Source of the DNA: DATFVA01 sp963721075
GTDB taxonomy: Bacteria; Bacteroidota; Ignavibacteria; Ignavibacteriales; Ignavibacteriaceae
Reading direction: 5' to 3'
Length of the DNA stretch: 64,000 bases
NCBI GenBank assembly: GCA_963721075.1
Contig: CAVRHV010000021.1
Span: 13,242 to 77,241 of the forward strand
Shown here: one piece after another, positions 9,490-18,695 of the stretch
Layout of the letters: the number at the start of each line of letters is the position of its first letter
How positions within the stretch are numbered: the first letter of the stretch is position 1
Program-made: the position numbers and the translations under genes
Notes under the pieces: generated by a model
What the model was told of the DNA's origin: nothing
Databases searched by the model: none
What the model saw: the letters and a program-made list of their open reading frames with translations, nothing else

Positions 9490-10459
9490 TTATTTGTACT
9501 CCTTAAGAACTGTTTTCGCCTGGTAGCGAATATAATTGTTATCGTCCTGCTGCATTTTTTGTCTGAAGACTGAAAGGTCTTCATTGTTGAAGGTACTCCC
9601 CTTCTTATTTGCCTGCACCAGCATATTCATTGCATCGATCCGCATTCCGGAAGACGAATCATTCTGCAATACATAAAGCATGGCACCTTTAACGTTATCG
9701 TCGAAGCTGAATTTTTTAAGCAGCTTCATAGCTTCGAGTCTTACCCCCTGGTTATTGTCATATTTTACCACAGATAAGAGGGCGTTCTTTATTTCCGGAT
9801 CCGGCTGATGCGGCTGACCGCTGGAATTTATGAGGTTTATAGTATTCAGTCTGGTTCCGGGATTATCCACATTAAGCATCGAGTAGGTTAAAATATTCTG
9901 CACCCGTGGATCACTCATTTTCCCTTTTATATGCATTGGTTTTATTGCATCAAAGGTAAACTCAACTGTACCGTCTTCAGCATTTTTACTGATAAACTTC
10001 ACGTCAGTTATTCGGGTATCACCCGAAAGCATTATCTGGTTATTCTGATTACCGGGAGCCGGATTTTCCATACGAATAATGGATGGTTCCCGCAGTATTA
10101 AAGATGAAATATCCCGCTATCACTCCGATTATCAGGAACGAGAAGGCAGCGGCGGCAAGCTGCGGTGTAAGGAAGAAAGAGGATGCGAACTTACCTTTTA
10201 GATATCCCCAAAAGCCCGTTCTCTGGCTCTCCATTCTCAGTTTCGATCTCAGCTCACTTCTTGCTTCACTCAGCAGCCTCGTATCGGGTTCGGGAAGTTC
10301 ATTATGCTGTAGCGAATCCTTCAGAAGCTTTGCGGAATAGAATTCCGAGCGGCAGAGATCGCAGTTTTTCAGGTGCTCTTCAAGCTCTATTTTTTCACGA
10401 CTGCTTATTTCGCCGAAGTAATATTCATCTATCAGGTTTTTATATTTTTTGTGATCCAT
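9490..10459 (-). pseudogene. Anti-sigma factor: zf-HC2 zinc finger, transmembrane helix, HEAT-like repeats; frame break near 10085
   Basis: The N-terminal frame (10459-10049) has a zf-HC2 motif EEHLKNCDLC (HxxxCxxC), a basic stretch and one membrane helix (LAAAAFSFLIIGVIAGYFIF). The second frame (to 9490) has a beta segment (MLSGDTRITDVKFISKNAED) and HEAT-like helical repeats (KNALLSVVKYDNNQGVRLEA, KGAMLYVLQNDSSSGMRIDA). Removing one G near 10087-10089 fuses them (FNTA-EPSIIRMENPAPG) into about 322 residues, a known architecture. The zinc finger should bind the ECF sigma factor encoded 11 bases upstream, with the HEAT part in the periplasm. Two overlapping genes remain possible but less likely. 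Confidence 0.75.
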
Positions 10460-10470
10460 AACTTTCTCCG

Positions 10471-11046
10471 TTAAGCGTAATAAAGATCTGCCAGCTGCGT
10501 TCTCATTTTCCTTACTGCATCGAACAGGTATTTTTTAATTGTGCCCTCCCCGCAGCTAAGCATTTCTGCAATTTCCCTCAGCTTATATCCTTCATAATGT
10601 TTAAGAATAAAAATCATTTTTTGTCTTGGTGATAATGTTTCCAGCGCCTTATTTATGTGTTCTGAGATCTCCGCACTCGTTACAGCCCTCTCAGGGACAG
10701 GCTGACTGTCTACTATTTCAATTCCGGTGCTCATATTTTCATCTTCATTATCAGGATGTATAGAAACAAATTCTCTTCTGCTGCTCCTGGTTTTATGAGT
10801 GAGGCAAACATTAACAACAATTCTGTACAGCCAGGTTGAGAACTCACTGTTAAACTGAAACTTCTTCAATCCCTTATATACCCGGATAAATACATCCTGG
10901 TAGATATCCTTTGCATCGTCTTCATTTTTCACGTATTTCATTGCCAGCGCAAGTACTTTTTTGTCGTAGTTATATATGAGCTCTTCAAAAGCCGAAACAT
11001 TTCCATTCTGTGCTCTTATTATTAGTTCTGTTTCCTGTTGTGTCAT
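10471..11046 (-). CDS. RNA polymerase ECF-type sigma-70 factor
   Basis: 191 residues. Region 2 lies at about residues 20-90, with DAKDIYQDVFIRVYKGLKKF and FSTWLYRIVVNVCLTHKTRS, and region 4 at about 130-185, with LSPRQKMIFILKHYEGYKLR and EIAEMLSCGEGTIKKYLFDA. It is the first gene of an apparent four-gene minus-strand operon with the zf-HC2 anti-sigma factor (11 bases downstream), DUF4097 and DUF5916 genes. This arrangement suggests that sigma is held at the membrane and released under envelope stress. Autoregulation is likely for the family but no promoter was proved here. Confidence 0.93.
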   Translation of the reverse strand: MTQQETELIIRAQNGNVSAFEELIYNYDKKVLALAMKYVKNEDDAKDIYQDVFIRVYKGLKKFQFNSEFSTWLYRIVVNVCLTHKTRSSRREFVSIHPDNEDENMSTGIEIVDSQPVPERAVTSAEISEHINKALETLSPRQKMIFILKHYEGYKLREIAEMLSCGEGTIKKYLFDAVRKMRTQLADLYYA

Positions 11047-11452
11047 TTATTTATCCGTATCTGTTTCATTAGACTATATCCTGTCAAAAAGGTTGGTGGA
11101 CGACGTTGAAAATTACCTAAATATTGGAGCAAAGGGATAGTTCATTTGATAAGTGTAGAATATTCGGGATAATCGGAAAAAGAAATATTCTTCCTTTTGT
11201 CAATTCTCACACAGATGGATCTTTCGGTATTTATCCCGGTGATAGACTCCTTTTAGGCCCGGATTAAAGACGGTTCAGTTGTCTCGCTTTTTTGGGGGAA
11301 ATTGTTGAATTATTAAACGGAAATTGTTGAAGGATTAAACAGTCATTTATTGTGAAGAATAAATGATGTTATTGCAAATAATAAAGTATTTTACCCTCAG
11401 GATCAACCCGGGATCGGTCATTATTTACAAAAAAAAGCTGCCAATGATAAAA
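11047..11452 (-). promoter_or_regulatory. Upstream region of the ECF sigma operon
   Basis: About 400 bases without a gene between the sigma factor start and the end of the GH13 gene. It contains a 22-base tandem duplication at 11297-11340. An ECF promoter (often GGAAC/GTC type) would be expected here for autoregulation, but I could not identify one convincingly. No clear terminator for the GH13 gene was seen. Confidence 0.3.
11297..11340. repeat. 22-bp tandem duplication
   Basis: GGAAATTGTTGAATTATTAAAC (11297-11318) is followed directly by a second copy differing at only a few central bases (11319-11340). The 22-base spacing is about two helical turns. It lies about 250 bases upstream of the sigma factor start and could be a pair of protein-binding sites or simple slippage. 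Confidence 0.6.
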
Positions 11453-13279
11453 TCAGGGGTAAATTTTGTAGATCAGGAATTTGCCGGCAGGAATTTTAAC
11501 GTGAAGTTTCGCAGTCTGTGTTGAATCCGCAGAAACTGCTCCCTCCTCCCCCGACAACAGCTCAGTAAATGAAGCCTTGGAAGAATTTAACGGAACATCA
11601 AATTCATCAGCTTCTTTCCCTGTATTAAATGCAGCTATGATCAATTCATCTTCGGTTTTTCTGCTGAAGGCAAATGATGCTTTTTCATCATTCGAATAAA
11701 GAAATTTCAGGTCGCCTTCCCTTAGTGCCGAATTCGAATTGTGAATTGAGATTATCTTCTTATAGAAACTCAGGAGATCTTCATTTACCTCAACTTTGTA
11801 TCTCCCAAATCCGGTCTTAAATCCTGATGCAGGCGTTATTACTTCATCATCATATTTCAGGTCTTTCCATACCATCGGCTTTCTATCGTGCGGATCGTCC
11901 GCGCCCCACATCCCGGCCTCGTCTCCGTAATATATCATAGGTGCTCCCCGGTATGTCATCTGGAAAGCCGCAATCATCTTCTGCTTTTCATAATCTGCAG
12001 GTGAAGGTTTACCGGGATCGTAATCCGGATTCCTGCCGTTCGCATCATAGTCATAATTTCTGTCGGGATTTTTGATCATCGAAGAAAGCCTTTCCGTGTC
12101 GTGACTATCAACCAGGTTCTGCAATATATAAAGGTTCTTCTCAGGGTAGTTTTTATCTATCTCCTTCAACTGTTCCACAAACTGCGAGGCAGGTATTTTT
12201 GTTGTATCAGCTACAAAGAACTGGTTAACGGCAAAGGCAAAATTGTAATTCATAAGAGCGTCGAAAGGACCATGGCCTGAAATAAAATCGGGGGACAGCT
12301 GCCAAAGCTCTCCAATAGTTATTGCTTCGGGGTTTACCGACTTAACCAGCTTATCCCAGTCTTTCCAGAATCCAAGAGGAACATCCTTTGCAACATCAAG
12401 TCTCCATCCATCAATGCCGTCTGAGGGATCACCGTCATTATTCGGATCCATCCATCTTGAAGTGGAATGAAAGATATATTGTTTCGGTCCGGCCGTAAGG
12501 TCGCTGTCATTTCTGCTGAACTGAGGAAGAGATCTTACATTTGACCATCCCTGGTAATCAAACTCATTCTCAGGGGTCGAAGGATCATCGAAAGACTTTA
12601 CCTGGTACCAGTCCTTATATTTTGAATCCTTCCCGTTCTTTATAATATCCCGGAAAGCCCAGAACTGAGTGCCTGTATGATTGAATACCCCGTCAATAAT
12701 AATTTTCATATCTCTTTTATGAACTTCCGATACCAGCTTCAGGAAAAGTTTATCCGCCAATGTCCATTTCCACGTGCGGGGATCATCCGGGATCTCCGAA
12801 GCAATGATCTTTCTGTCGCCGTCAGGGTCGGGACCAAAATTCACATCTATATGATGATAAGTTGAACCGTCATATTTATGCATCGATACAGCTTCAAAAA
12901 TGGGATTAAGGTAGATACCCTTAATGCCTAGCGCCTTAAGATAATCGAGGTGATCGATTATGCCCTGTATATCACCGCCGTATCTTTTATCAAAATTATG
13001 CCGTCTGAACCAGGCGGTTGAATCGTTCTCCCCTACTGAAGACGTATCGAACCAGCTGCTCGTCCAGGGAGTTACTTTCCAGTCCTCCGGAACGAATCTG
13101 CTGTTTACAAAAACCTTTGAAGCCTCGGGATCATTTGTTGTATCCCCGTTGGCAAAACGTTCGGGAAATATCTGGTACCACACAATTCCTTTCGCCCACT
13201 CAGGAAATTTATCCTGTGCAGTTATGGTGTTTACTGCCAGGAGCAGGAATAAACTCAGAAGTATTATAGATTTTTTCAT
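11453..13279 (-). CDS. Secreted GH13 alpha-amylase/neopullulanase-type glycoside hydrolase
   Basis: 608 residues with a cleavable signal peptide (MKKSIILLSLFLLLAV...TAQ), so the enzyme is exported. The GH13 barrel is complete: region I DGVFNH (about 196-201), region II DGWRLDVAKD with nucleophile Asp295, region III TIGELW with acid/base Glu324, and region IV NLVDSHDTERL with Asp394. An all-beta C-domain follows. The start GIVWYQIFPERFANGD is typical of cyclomaltodextrinase/neopullulanase-like GH13 enzymes acting on alpha-1,4-glucans. It is the last gene of a minus-strand trio; its start overlaps the end of the RmlD-like gene by 4 bases. Exact substrate is uncertain. Confidence 0.92.
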   Translation of the reverse strand: MKKSIILLSLFLLLAVNTITAQDKFPEWAKGIVWYQIFPERFANGDTTNDPEASKVFVNSRFVPEDWKVTPWTSSWFDTSSVGENDSTAWFRRHNFDKRYGGDIQGIIDHLDYLKALGIKGIYLNPIFEAVSMHKYDGSTYHHIDVNFGPDPDGDRKIIASEIPDDPRTWKWTLADKLFLKLVSEVHKRDMKIIIDGVFNHTGTQFWAFRDIIKNGKDSKYKDWYQVKSFDDPSTPENEFDYQGWSNVRSLPQFSRNDSDLTAGPKQYIFHSTSRWMDPNNDGDPSDGIDGWRLDVAKDVPLGFWKDWDKLVKSVNPEAITIGELWQLSPDFISGHGPFDALMNYNFAFAVNQFFVADTTKIPASQFVEQLKEIDKNYPEKNLYILQNLVDSHDTERLSSMIKNPDRNYDYDANGRNPDYDPGKPSPADYEKQKMIAAFQMTYRGAPMIYYGDEAGMWGADDPHDRKPMVWKDLKYDDEVITPASGFKTGFGRYKVEVNEDLLSFYKKIISIHNSNSALREGDLKFLYSNDEKASFAFSRKTEDELIIAAFNTGKEADEFDVPLNSSKASFTELLSGEEGAVSADSTQTAKLHVKIPAGKFLIYKIYP

Positions 13280-14193
13280 AAGGAAAGTTCTTTTTTCATT
13301 TTGGCCAGCGCCTCAATAATAGAATGAGGTTTGTAACCAAGCTCGGTTTGAGCCTTAAGTATTAATAATCCCGACTTCAACGGTCTCGGTGCCGCCTGGT
13401 TAAGCTCATCAGTGGTGATCGGCGTAATAAGACTTTTATCAAGCTGAAAGAAATCAGCAATTTTCATAGTAAAGTCATAACGACTCAGAAATTCTTTGCC
13501 GCCGATATTATACACCCCGAATTTTTTATACTCAATTACCTTGCTTATCGCCTGCACCATGTCATCGATAAAAGTAGGATTATTTATCTGGTCGGTCACA
13601 ATACGGATATGCTTCCCGCTTCTGACTGAATTTACCACCCAGCGCACAAAATCGGGACGACTGTTATGAGCTATACCATATAAAACATTCGTTCTTAAAA
13701 TGGTATAAAAAGTTCCGCTTATCCTGAGAACGTTTTCACTTGCAAGCTTAGTTCTTGCATAATAACCAAGAGGACTGGGTTTATCTTTTTCAGAATACGG
13801 TCCTTTTGTTCCATTAAAAATATAATCAGTTGAGATATGAATTATGTGCGCATCAATTACTCTCGATACTTCAGCAATATATTCCACACCTTTAACATTT
13901 GTCTTCCAGGCCTGTTCGCGTTCTGTCTCGCTCAGATCAACATTCGTATATGCGGCGGCATTTATTATAACATCAGGATAAAAATCATAAACAAGGTCTT
14001 TAACCTTCTCACGCTTCGTTAAATCTATCTGCCGGTAATCTGCATCTTCGAATACCGGTTCCTCCTCTACAGAACAGGAGAGCAGCTGTATTCCCTGCTG
14101 CCTGCTGTAAAACTCAACCAGCCGCTGTCCGAGCATACCGTTTGCTCCGAAAACAAGTATTCTTTTTTTAATTATGTCGTGAGAAAACATCAT
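13276..14193 (-). CDS. RmlD-like dTDP-4-dehydrorhamnose reductase family SDR
   Basis: 305 residues. The N-terminal Rossmann motif is GANGMLGQRL, followed by INAAAYTNVDLSETE and the catalytic YxxxK (YYARTKLASEN), then THD-like motif HISTDYIFNGTKGPYSEKD, all typical of the RmlD_sub_bind family. These NADPH enzymes reduce dTDP-4-keto sugars in dTDP-rhamnose synthesis. No other rml genes are adjacent here, so the sugar nucleotide is not certain. The gene starts inside the last codons of the PfkB kinase gene (26-base overlap) and overlaps the GH13 start by 4 bases, so the three look co-transcribed. Confidence 0.85.
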   Translation of the reverse strand: MMFSHDIIKKRILVFGANGMLGQRLVEFYSRQQGIQLLSCSVEEEPVFEDADYRQIDLTKREKVKDLVYDFYPDVIINAAAYTNVDLSETEREQAWKTNVKGVEYIAEVSRVIDAHIIHISTDYIFNGTKGPYSEKDKPSPLGYYARTKLASENVLRISGTFYTILRTNVLYGIAHNSRPDFVRWVVNSVRSGKHIRIVTDQINNPTFIDDMVQAISKVIEYKKFGVYNIGGKEFLSRYDFTMKIADFFQLDKSLITPITTDELNQAAPRPLKSGLLILKAQTELGYKPHSIIEALAKMKKELSL

Positions 14194-15054
14194 TCTTCAA
14201 TTTATTAAAATCATTCATATTATTATAAGAAGCCGCATATCCTGAAGCGGCCACTGCATGTTTTAATGCAGATTCAATCGACCCGTTTTTAATATAAGTA
14301 TAAAAAAAGACTGCCCCAAAAACGTCACCGAGTCCCACCTGGTTCTTAACAATTGTTTTGAGCGCGCGCATTTCCTTAACAATAATCTTTCCATTCATAA
14401 TGCTGTAACACACAGCGCCTTTATCCCCCCGGGTTTCCAGAAGGCACCTCACATTTGTTCCAAGAATATATTTAATAATTTCTTCTTTGTTATCTGAATC
14501 GGTAATTGTAAACAATTCCCTTGAGTTTACCTGAAGGATATCAATGTACCTCAGCCATTTATCAAATTCCGGTATCAGTCTGAATTCCCGCTCCATATTT
14601 TTATTAAGTCCCCGCGAGAAAGTATGCACATCAAAATAGATCAGTCCCGAATAATTATTCCTTATCTCCTCAAGCTGTTCAAGCGAAATATCAAAACCTG
14701 TTATCATATTTATCAGAATGCCGTCAAAATTATTCAGCTCAGATGTATCTATATCCAGTCTGCCGGTTATGTTCTCATATATTTCTTCCCGTTCCCTGTC
14801 GTCATAGATGTTCAGCTTTACTTTGGGAATAACATCCGTATAATTAAGGAATGAGTCATTAACTTTGCTGTAAACGTCACTGAACAGCGCGGTCACCTTC
14901 CTTATAAGCGGTACAAAGAAAGATTTCGTCGTCATTATCCCTGAATATTCTCCATCGCCGTAACTGAATAATAAATACCGCCCGGCTTTATCTCATACCC
15001 GCCGTTATAATGGATATGATCCTCAACCGATTGTCCTATTAATAATAATTTCAT
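14168..15054 (-). pseudogene. PfkB-family carbohydrate kinase with two frame breaks
   Basis: A start at ATG 15054 gives MKLLLIGQSVEDHIHYNGGYE and GGIYYSVTAMENIQ, a PfkB N-terminus. The frame then stops at 14937. Removing one G there continues DNDDEIFLCTAYKEGD, and removing one C near 14893 continues ALFSDVYSKVND to the end at 14168. The C-terminus has the family ATP-binding/catalytic motif as VGLGDVFGA (usual form GAGDxF, catalytic Asp kept). The repaired protein has about 294 residues, normal for PfkB sugar kinases. Both breaks are single-base insertions, so an assembly error is likely. The substrate cannot be read from sequence; neighbours suggest sugar metabolism. Confidence 0.8.
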
Positions 15055-15284
15055 ACTGCTAAAATCCCTATTTTTTTCTTTACGAAAAAGCTTAAAGCAT
15101 CTGCTCCCCTATAATTTTATATAACCCTTCCCGGAAAAAGCAATGTTAGTTCTCTCACTTGTCAGCCTGTCCCGGGACAAACCCCTCATAATGGAATTCT
15201 ATCTTCCTGAAATTTGTTATATATTTATATGATAAATTGAGCTAAAATTCGGTAAACAAATCAAATACAGAGATTGAAAAAAGC

Positions 15285-16409
15285 ATGAAGATCGGAATAA
15301 CCTGTTATCCAACCTACGGGGGAAGCGGGGTAATCGCAACTGAACTTGGTAAAGAACTGGCATTAAGAGGACATAAAGTACATTTTATAAGCTATGCTCT
15401 GCCTTTCCGGCTGACGCAGTTTGTAGAAAACGTTGTATTTCACGAAGTGGAGATGAGCAGCTACCCGTTGTTTGAATTCCCACTTTATAGTCTTGCACTT
15501 GCAAGCAAAATGGTTGAAGTCGCGCAGTACGAGCAGCTCGACCTGCTTCACGTTCACTACGCCATTCCTCATGCAAGCAGCGCCTATCTTGCAAAGCAGA
15601 TGCTGAAGGATAAGATTGATCTGAAAATAGTAACCACGCTTCACGGAACAGATATTACGCTGGTAGGACTTGAGCCTTCTTTTCTTCCCCTTGTAAAATT
15701 CTCTATTGAAGAAAGCGACGGAGTTACTGCAGTTTCGAGGTTCCTTAAGGAGAAAACGATAACCAACTATGAAATTCAGAAGAATATTGAAGTAATACCG
15801 AATTTTGTCGATACCGAAATATTCAAACCATCCGACTGCTGCGGATTCCGCAAGCACATCGCTCCGAATAATGAAAAGGTTCTGGTTCATACGTCAAATT
15901 TCAGGCAGGTAAAAAGAGTTCCGGATACTCTAAAGATCTTTGCGAAGGTACTTCAGGAAATTCCGGCCAAGCTTGTGCTTGTAGGCGATGGGCCCGACCG
16001 CTCTGAATGTGAAAGACTATGCCGCCAGCTGGGAATCTGCGATAATGTAAGGTTCCTCGGCAAGCAGGACGGACTGGTTGAGATCCTGAACGCCTCCGAT
16101 ATCTTCCTTATCCCTTCACAGTCGGAGAGCTTCGGACTTGCAGCACTCGAGGCTATGGCATGCGGACTTCCGGTCATCAGTTCAAGTGTGGGAGGACTCC
16201 CGGAGCTTGTCAGACACAATGAAACAGGTTATATTGCAGAGATAGGTGATATTGACAGGATGGCAAAGTATACGATCGATCTTTTGACGAACGACAGGAA
16301 ATATAAATTATTTTCTAATAATGCAAGAGAAAGGACGGTTTCTTTGTTCGATAAGAAAATTGTAATTCCCCAGTATGAAGAATATTACCACAAGTTTTTA
16401 AGCAAATGA
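15285..16409 (+). CDS. bshA: N-acetyl-alpha-D-glucosaminyl L-malate synthase BshA
   Basis: 374 residues, a GT4 glycosyltransferase. It shows the BshA-specific N-terminus MKIGITCYPTYGGSGVIATE, HFISYALPFRL, LLHVHYAIPHASSAYLA and TLHGTDITLVG, and the C-terminal nucleotide-sugar motif PSQSESFGLAALEAMACGLP. BshA joins UDP-GlcNAc and L-malate in the first step of bacillithiol synthesis in the cytoplasm. The gene begins a tight plus-strand operon (4-base overlap with the next gene). A bacillithiol disulfide reductase gene (ypdA) occurs at 45317-46306 in this window, which supports bacillithiol use; bshB and bshC are not present here. Confidence 0.95.
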   Translation: MKIGITCYPTYGGSGVIATELGKELALRGHKVHFISYALPFRLTQFVENVVFHEVEMSSYPLFEFPLYSLALASKMVEVAQYEQLDLLHVHYAIPHASSAYLAKQMLKDKIDLKIVTTLHGTDITLVGLEPSFLPLVKFSIEESDGVTAVSRFLKEKTITNYEIQKNIEVIPNFVDTEIFKPSDCCGFRKHIAPNNEKVLVHTSNFRQVKRVPDTLKIFAKVLQEIPAKLVLVGDGPDRSECERLCRQLGICDNVRFLGKQDGLVEILNASDIFLIPSQSESFGLAALEAMACGLPVISSSVGGLPELVRHNETGYIAEIGDIDRMAKYTIDLLTNDRKYKLFSNNARERTVSLFDKKIVIPQYEEYYHKFLSK

Positions 16410-16822
16410 TAGTATACTGTGCAGGCGCTATAAAGGGAGATTCCTCCTATCAGGAGAGTTACCTCGATATTATAAATATTGTGAAGGCAGATGGTCATTC
16501 CGCCTTGTCTGAGCTTAATCCCGACTTTAAAGCAGCGTTCCCGCTTAATGAAAAACAGGTTTTTCAGCGCGACATTAAATGGATTGAGAAGAGTTCATTA
16601 ATGATCGCAGAGATATCCGGACCGAGTCTCGGAGTAGGTTTCGAAATAGCATATGCCCTTTATATGCGCGAGATCCCTGTACTTGCACTTTATGACGCGG
16701 AAGTTGAAAAGGTATCGGCAATGATTACCGGCGGCGATTCGGAACTCCTATACGTAAAACAATACCACAGCAAAAAAGAGCTTGAGGAGCTGATAAAAAG
16801 TTTCCTTAAGCAGCAGACCTGA
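16406..16822 (+). CDS. DNPH1/Rcl-like 2'-deoxynucleoside 5'-phosphate N-hydrolase (nucleoside 2-deoxyribosyltransferase fold)
   Basis: 138 residues. It has the short-chain nucleoside 2-deoxyribosyltransferase fold: an N-terminal strand VYCAGAIKG, RDIKWIEKSSLMIAEI, and the motif GPSLGVGFEIAYAL whose Glu80 matches the catalytic glutamate of the family. The sequence around it is closer to DNPH1/Rcl hydrolases, which split the N-glycosidic bond of dNMPs, than to true transferases. It would therefore act in nucleotide clean-up in the cytoplasm. Its start overlaps the bshA stop by 4 bases and the next gene begins 2 bases later. Confidence 0.8.
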   Translation: MIVYCAGAIKGDSSYQESYLDIINIVKADGHSALSELNPDFKAAFPLNEKQVFQRDIKWIEKSSLMIAEISGPSLGVGFEIAYALYMREIPVLALYDAEVEKVSAMITGGDSELLYVKQYHSKKELEELIKSFLKQQT

Positions 16823-16824
16823 TC

Positions 16825-17253
16825 TTGACTTCAAAAGAATTTATAACAAAGACCGTTAAACAGATTTCAGATGAGGGCATTCACATTTTTCCTGATGATT
16901 TTCTTCCTGCCTGCGAAATAACTACTTTCAAACTTCCGCCTCAAACCCTGATCATGGGTAATGAATTCTTCGGTTCCCGGGAGGTCTTAACTACGGATGG
17001 CAGCCTTTTCTGTCATGTCGTATCTTTTGCAAGGGCCAAATACCTGGTTTATGCAGCGGTCAAAAAAAACAGAGAGATAGATATTCCCGTGAACGATACT
17101 GATATTGAAACAACGGTGAAAAATTATGAAAAGTACCTGGATGGTATATTGAAGAAGACTGAAAAGGACTATCGAGCGCTTTTCCCTGAGGATAAAAATG
17201 TTAACTCCGTGATAAATGAAGTATTCAGACTTCTTAACCTGAAGAGATTATGA
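16825..17253 (+). CDS. Conserved-looking hypothetical protein in the bshA operon
   Basis: 142 residues from a TTG start at 16825, 2 bases after the previous stop; its own end overlaps the next start by 4 bases, so it is almost certainly a translated operon member. I do not recognise a family. It appears soluble, with an alpha/beta start (ISDEGIHIFPDDFLPACEIT), a glycine-poor strand region (LPPQTLIMGNEFFGSREVLT) and a helical, charged C-terminal half (VKNYEKYLDGILKKTEKDYR). No signal peptide or membrane helix is visible. A role connected to the RNA methyltransferase or nucleotide hydrolase next to it is possible only by context. Confidence 0.7.
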   Translation: MTSKEFITKTVKQISDEGIHIFPDDFLPACEITTFKLPPQTLIMGNEFFGSREVLTTDGSLFCHVVSFARAKYLVYAAVKKNREIDIPVNDTDIETTVKNYEKYLDGILKKTEKDYRALFPEDKNVNSVINEVFRLLNLKRL

Positions 17254-18689
17254 TCAACCTGAGCGAAAATATTTATAATTACCTCAGCAGCCTTTACGGG
17301 AAAGAAGCTGCCGATCGTTACGATAAATTCGCGGGTACAGAACCGAAAAAATATATCCGCGTAAACAGATTGAAGTCTTCCCCTGAAATGCTGAAGACAT
17401 TACTTAATGAAAACTACAATATAAGTACTGAAATCGTACCTGGTGTACCCGATGCACTGCTGATCATTGAAGATGAAAACGGACTGCTGGGGAAGACCAT
17501 CGAACATATATGCGGACTTTATTATATCCAGAGTCTATCTTCAATGCTTCCCCCTCTGGTTCTTGATCCGGCTGAAAATGATATCGTGCTCGATCTGTGC
17601 GCCGCTCCCGGTTCCAAAACAACGGAATTAGGTGAACTGATGAATAACCGGGGCACACTGATCTCAAATGAAATCCAGAATGACCGCCTGCGGATGCTCG
17701 TTTATAATATCGAAAGAATGAACCTTGTGAATACCGGAGTGGTCCACTCAAAGGGAGAACTCCTCAGCAAAGTATATGCGGATAATTTCGATAAAGTGCT
17801 GGTTGATGCCCCCTGCAGCGGACTCGGGATCGTTCAGAAAAAAGGAGAGGTGGGCGACTGGTGGTCGAAGAAAAGAGCAGAAGGTCTCGGAGAGCTTCAG
17901 CTGCGGCTGCTCATTGCTGCCGTGAAGATGACCCGTCCCGGCGGCGAGATCGTCTATTCTACCTGTACCCTTACAGTAGAAGAAAATGAGATGGTACTCG
18001 ATACTGTTTTAAGGAAATACCCTGTTGAAGTTATTGACATCGATCTTCCGTTTGAAGCTGAAGACGGCATTATTTCTTATAATGATATCACACTCAATCC
18101 AACGCTTAAAAAAGCAAAACGCATTCTTCCATGGCAGTCAGGCTCCGAAGGATTTTTTATAATTAAACTGAGGAAAACAGGAGAAACAGAACCACCCGAA
18201 CAGGTTCCTCCGCGTCAAAGAGATATCAGGTTCATCGGTCCGAAATCGAAGGATATAGCTAAAAAACTTGAAAAGCTTTCCTCTATTTTCGGAATAGAGA
18301 TGAATATCTTTGAAAATTACAGGTATTATTTCAGGAAGAATGATATCTTTTTTATTACAGCCGACTGGGAGGACGAAAATCCCGGACTGTTTGAGAGAAT
18401 CGGTATTAAATTAGGAACGGTAGATCGGAATAATGAGATAGTTCTGCATACAAATGCTTCACAGGTATTAGGTGATTCTATTACTAAAAGCATTTACCAA
18501 TTAGAAAATCAGGATGAACTTAAGGTTTATCTTGAAGGCGGCACTATAAAAAAAGATACCGGCAGTTACGGTCAGTATGTTATAAAGTATAATGATCTTT
18601 TACTGGGAACAGCAATCATTTCAAAAGCGGGTATCAAAAGCCGCTTTCCCCGCTCCCGCCGCACCCAGGAAATCCTGAAGGAATTCTGA
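17250..18689 (+). CDS. RsmB/NOP-family rRNA (cytosine-5) methyltransferase, RsmF-like
   Basis: 479 residues. The catalytic core has the SAM motif VLDLCAAPGSKTTELG, the motif IV cysteine site DAPCSGLGIV and the catalytic-cysteine motif VYSTCTLTVEENE, all diagnostic for m5C RNA methyltransferases of the NOP2/Sun group. An N-terminal RNA-binding part (about 1-90) and a long C-terminal extension (about 310-479, PUA-like in RsmF/YebU relatives) suggest an rRNA target such as 16S rRNA. It is the last gene of the bshA operon and is followed by a large palindrome at 18696-18833. The exact target base is not determinable here. Confidence 0.88.
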   Translation: MINLSENIYNYLSSLYGKEAADRYDKFAGTEPKKYIRVNRLKSSPEMLKTLLNENYNISTEIVPGVPDALLIIEDENGLLGKTIEHICGLYYIQSLSSMLPPLVLDPAENDIVLDLCAAPGSKTTELGELMNNRGTLISNEIQNDRLRMLVYNIERMNLVNTGVVHSKGELLSKVYADNFDKVLVDAPCSGLGIVQKKGEVGDWWSKKRAEGLGELQLRLLIAAVKMTRPGGEIVYSTCTLTVEENEMVLDTVLRKYPVEVIDIDLPFEAEDGIISYNDITLNPTLKKAKRILPWQSGSEGFFIIKLRKTGETEPPEQVPPRQRDIRFIGPKSKDIAKKLEKLSSIFGIEMNIFENYRYYFRKNDIFFITADWEDENPGLFERIGIKLGTVDRNNEIVLHTNASQVLGDSITKSIYQLENQDELKVYLEGGTIKKDTGSYGQYVIKYNDLLLGTAIISKAGIKSRFPRSRRTQEILKEF

Positions 18690-18695
18690 TCATTT

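Noticed and set aside
9490..10459. Two independent overlapping genes (zf-HC2 protein and HEAT protein)
   Set aside because: Removal of one G joins a known single architecture, and other genes in the window show the same one-base pattern; kept as an alternative only.
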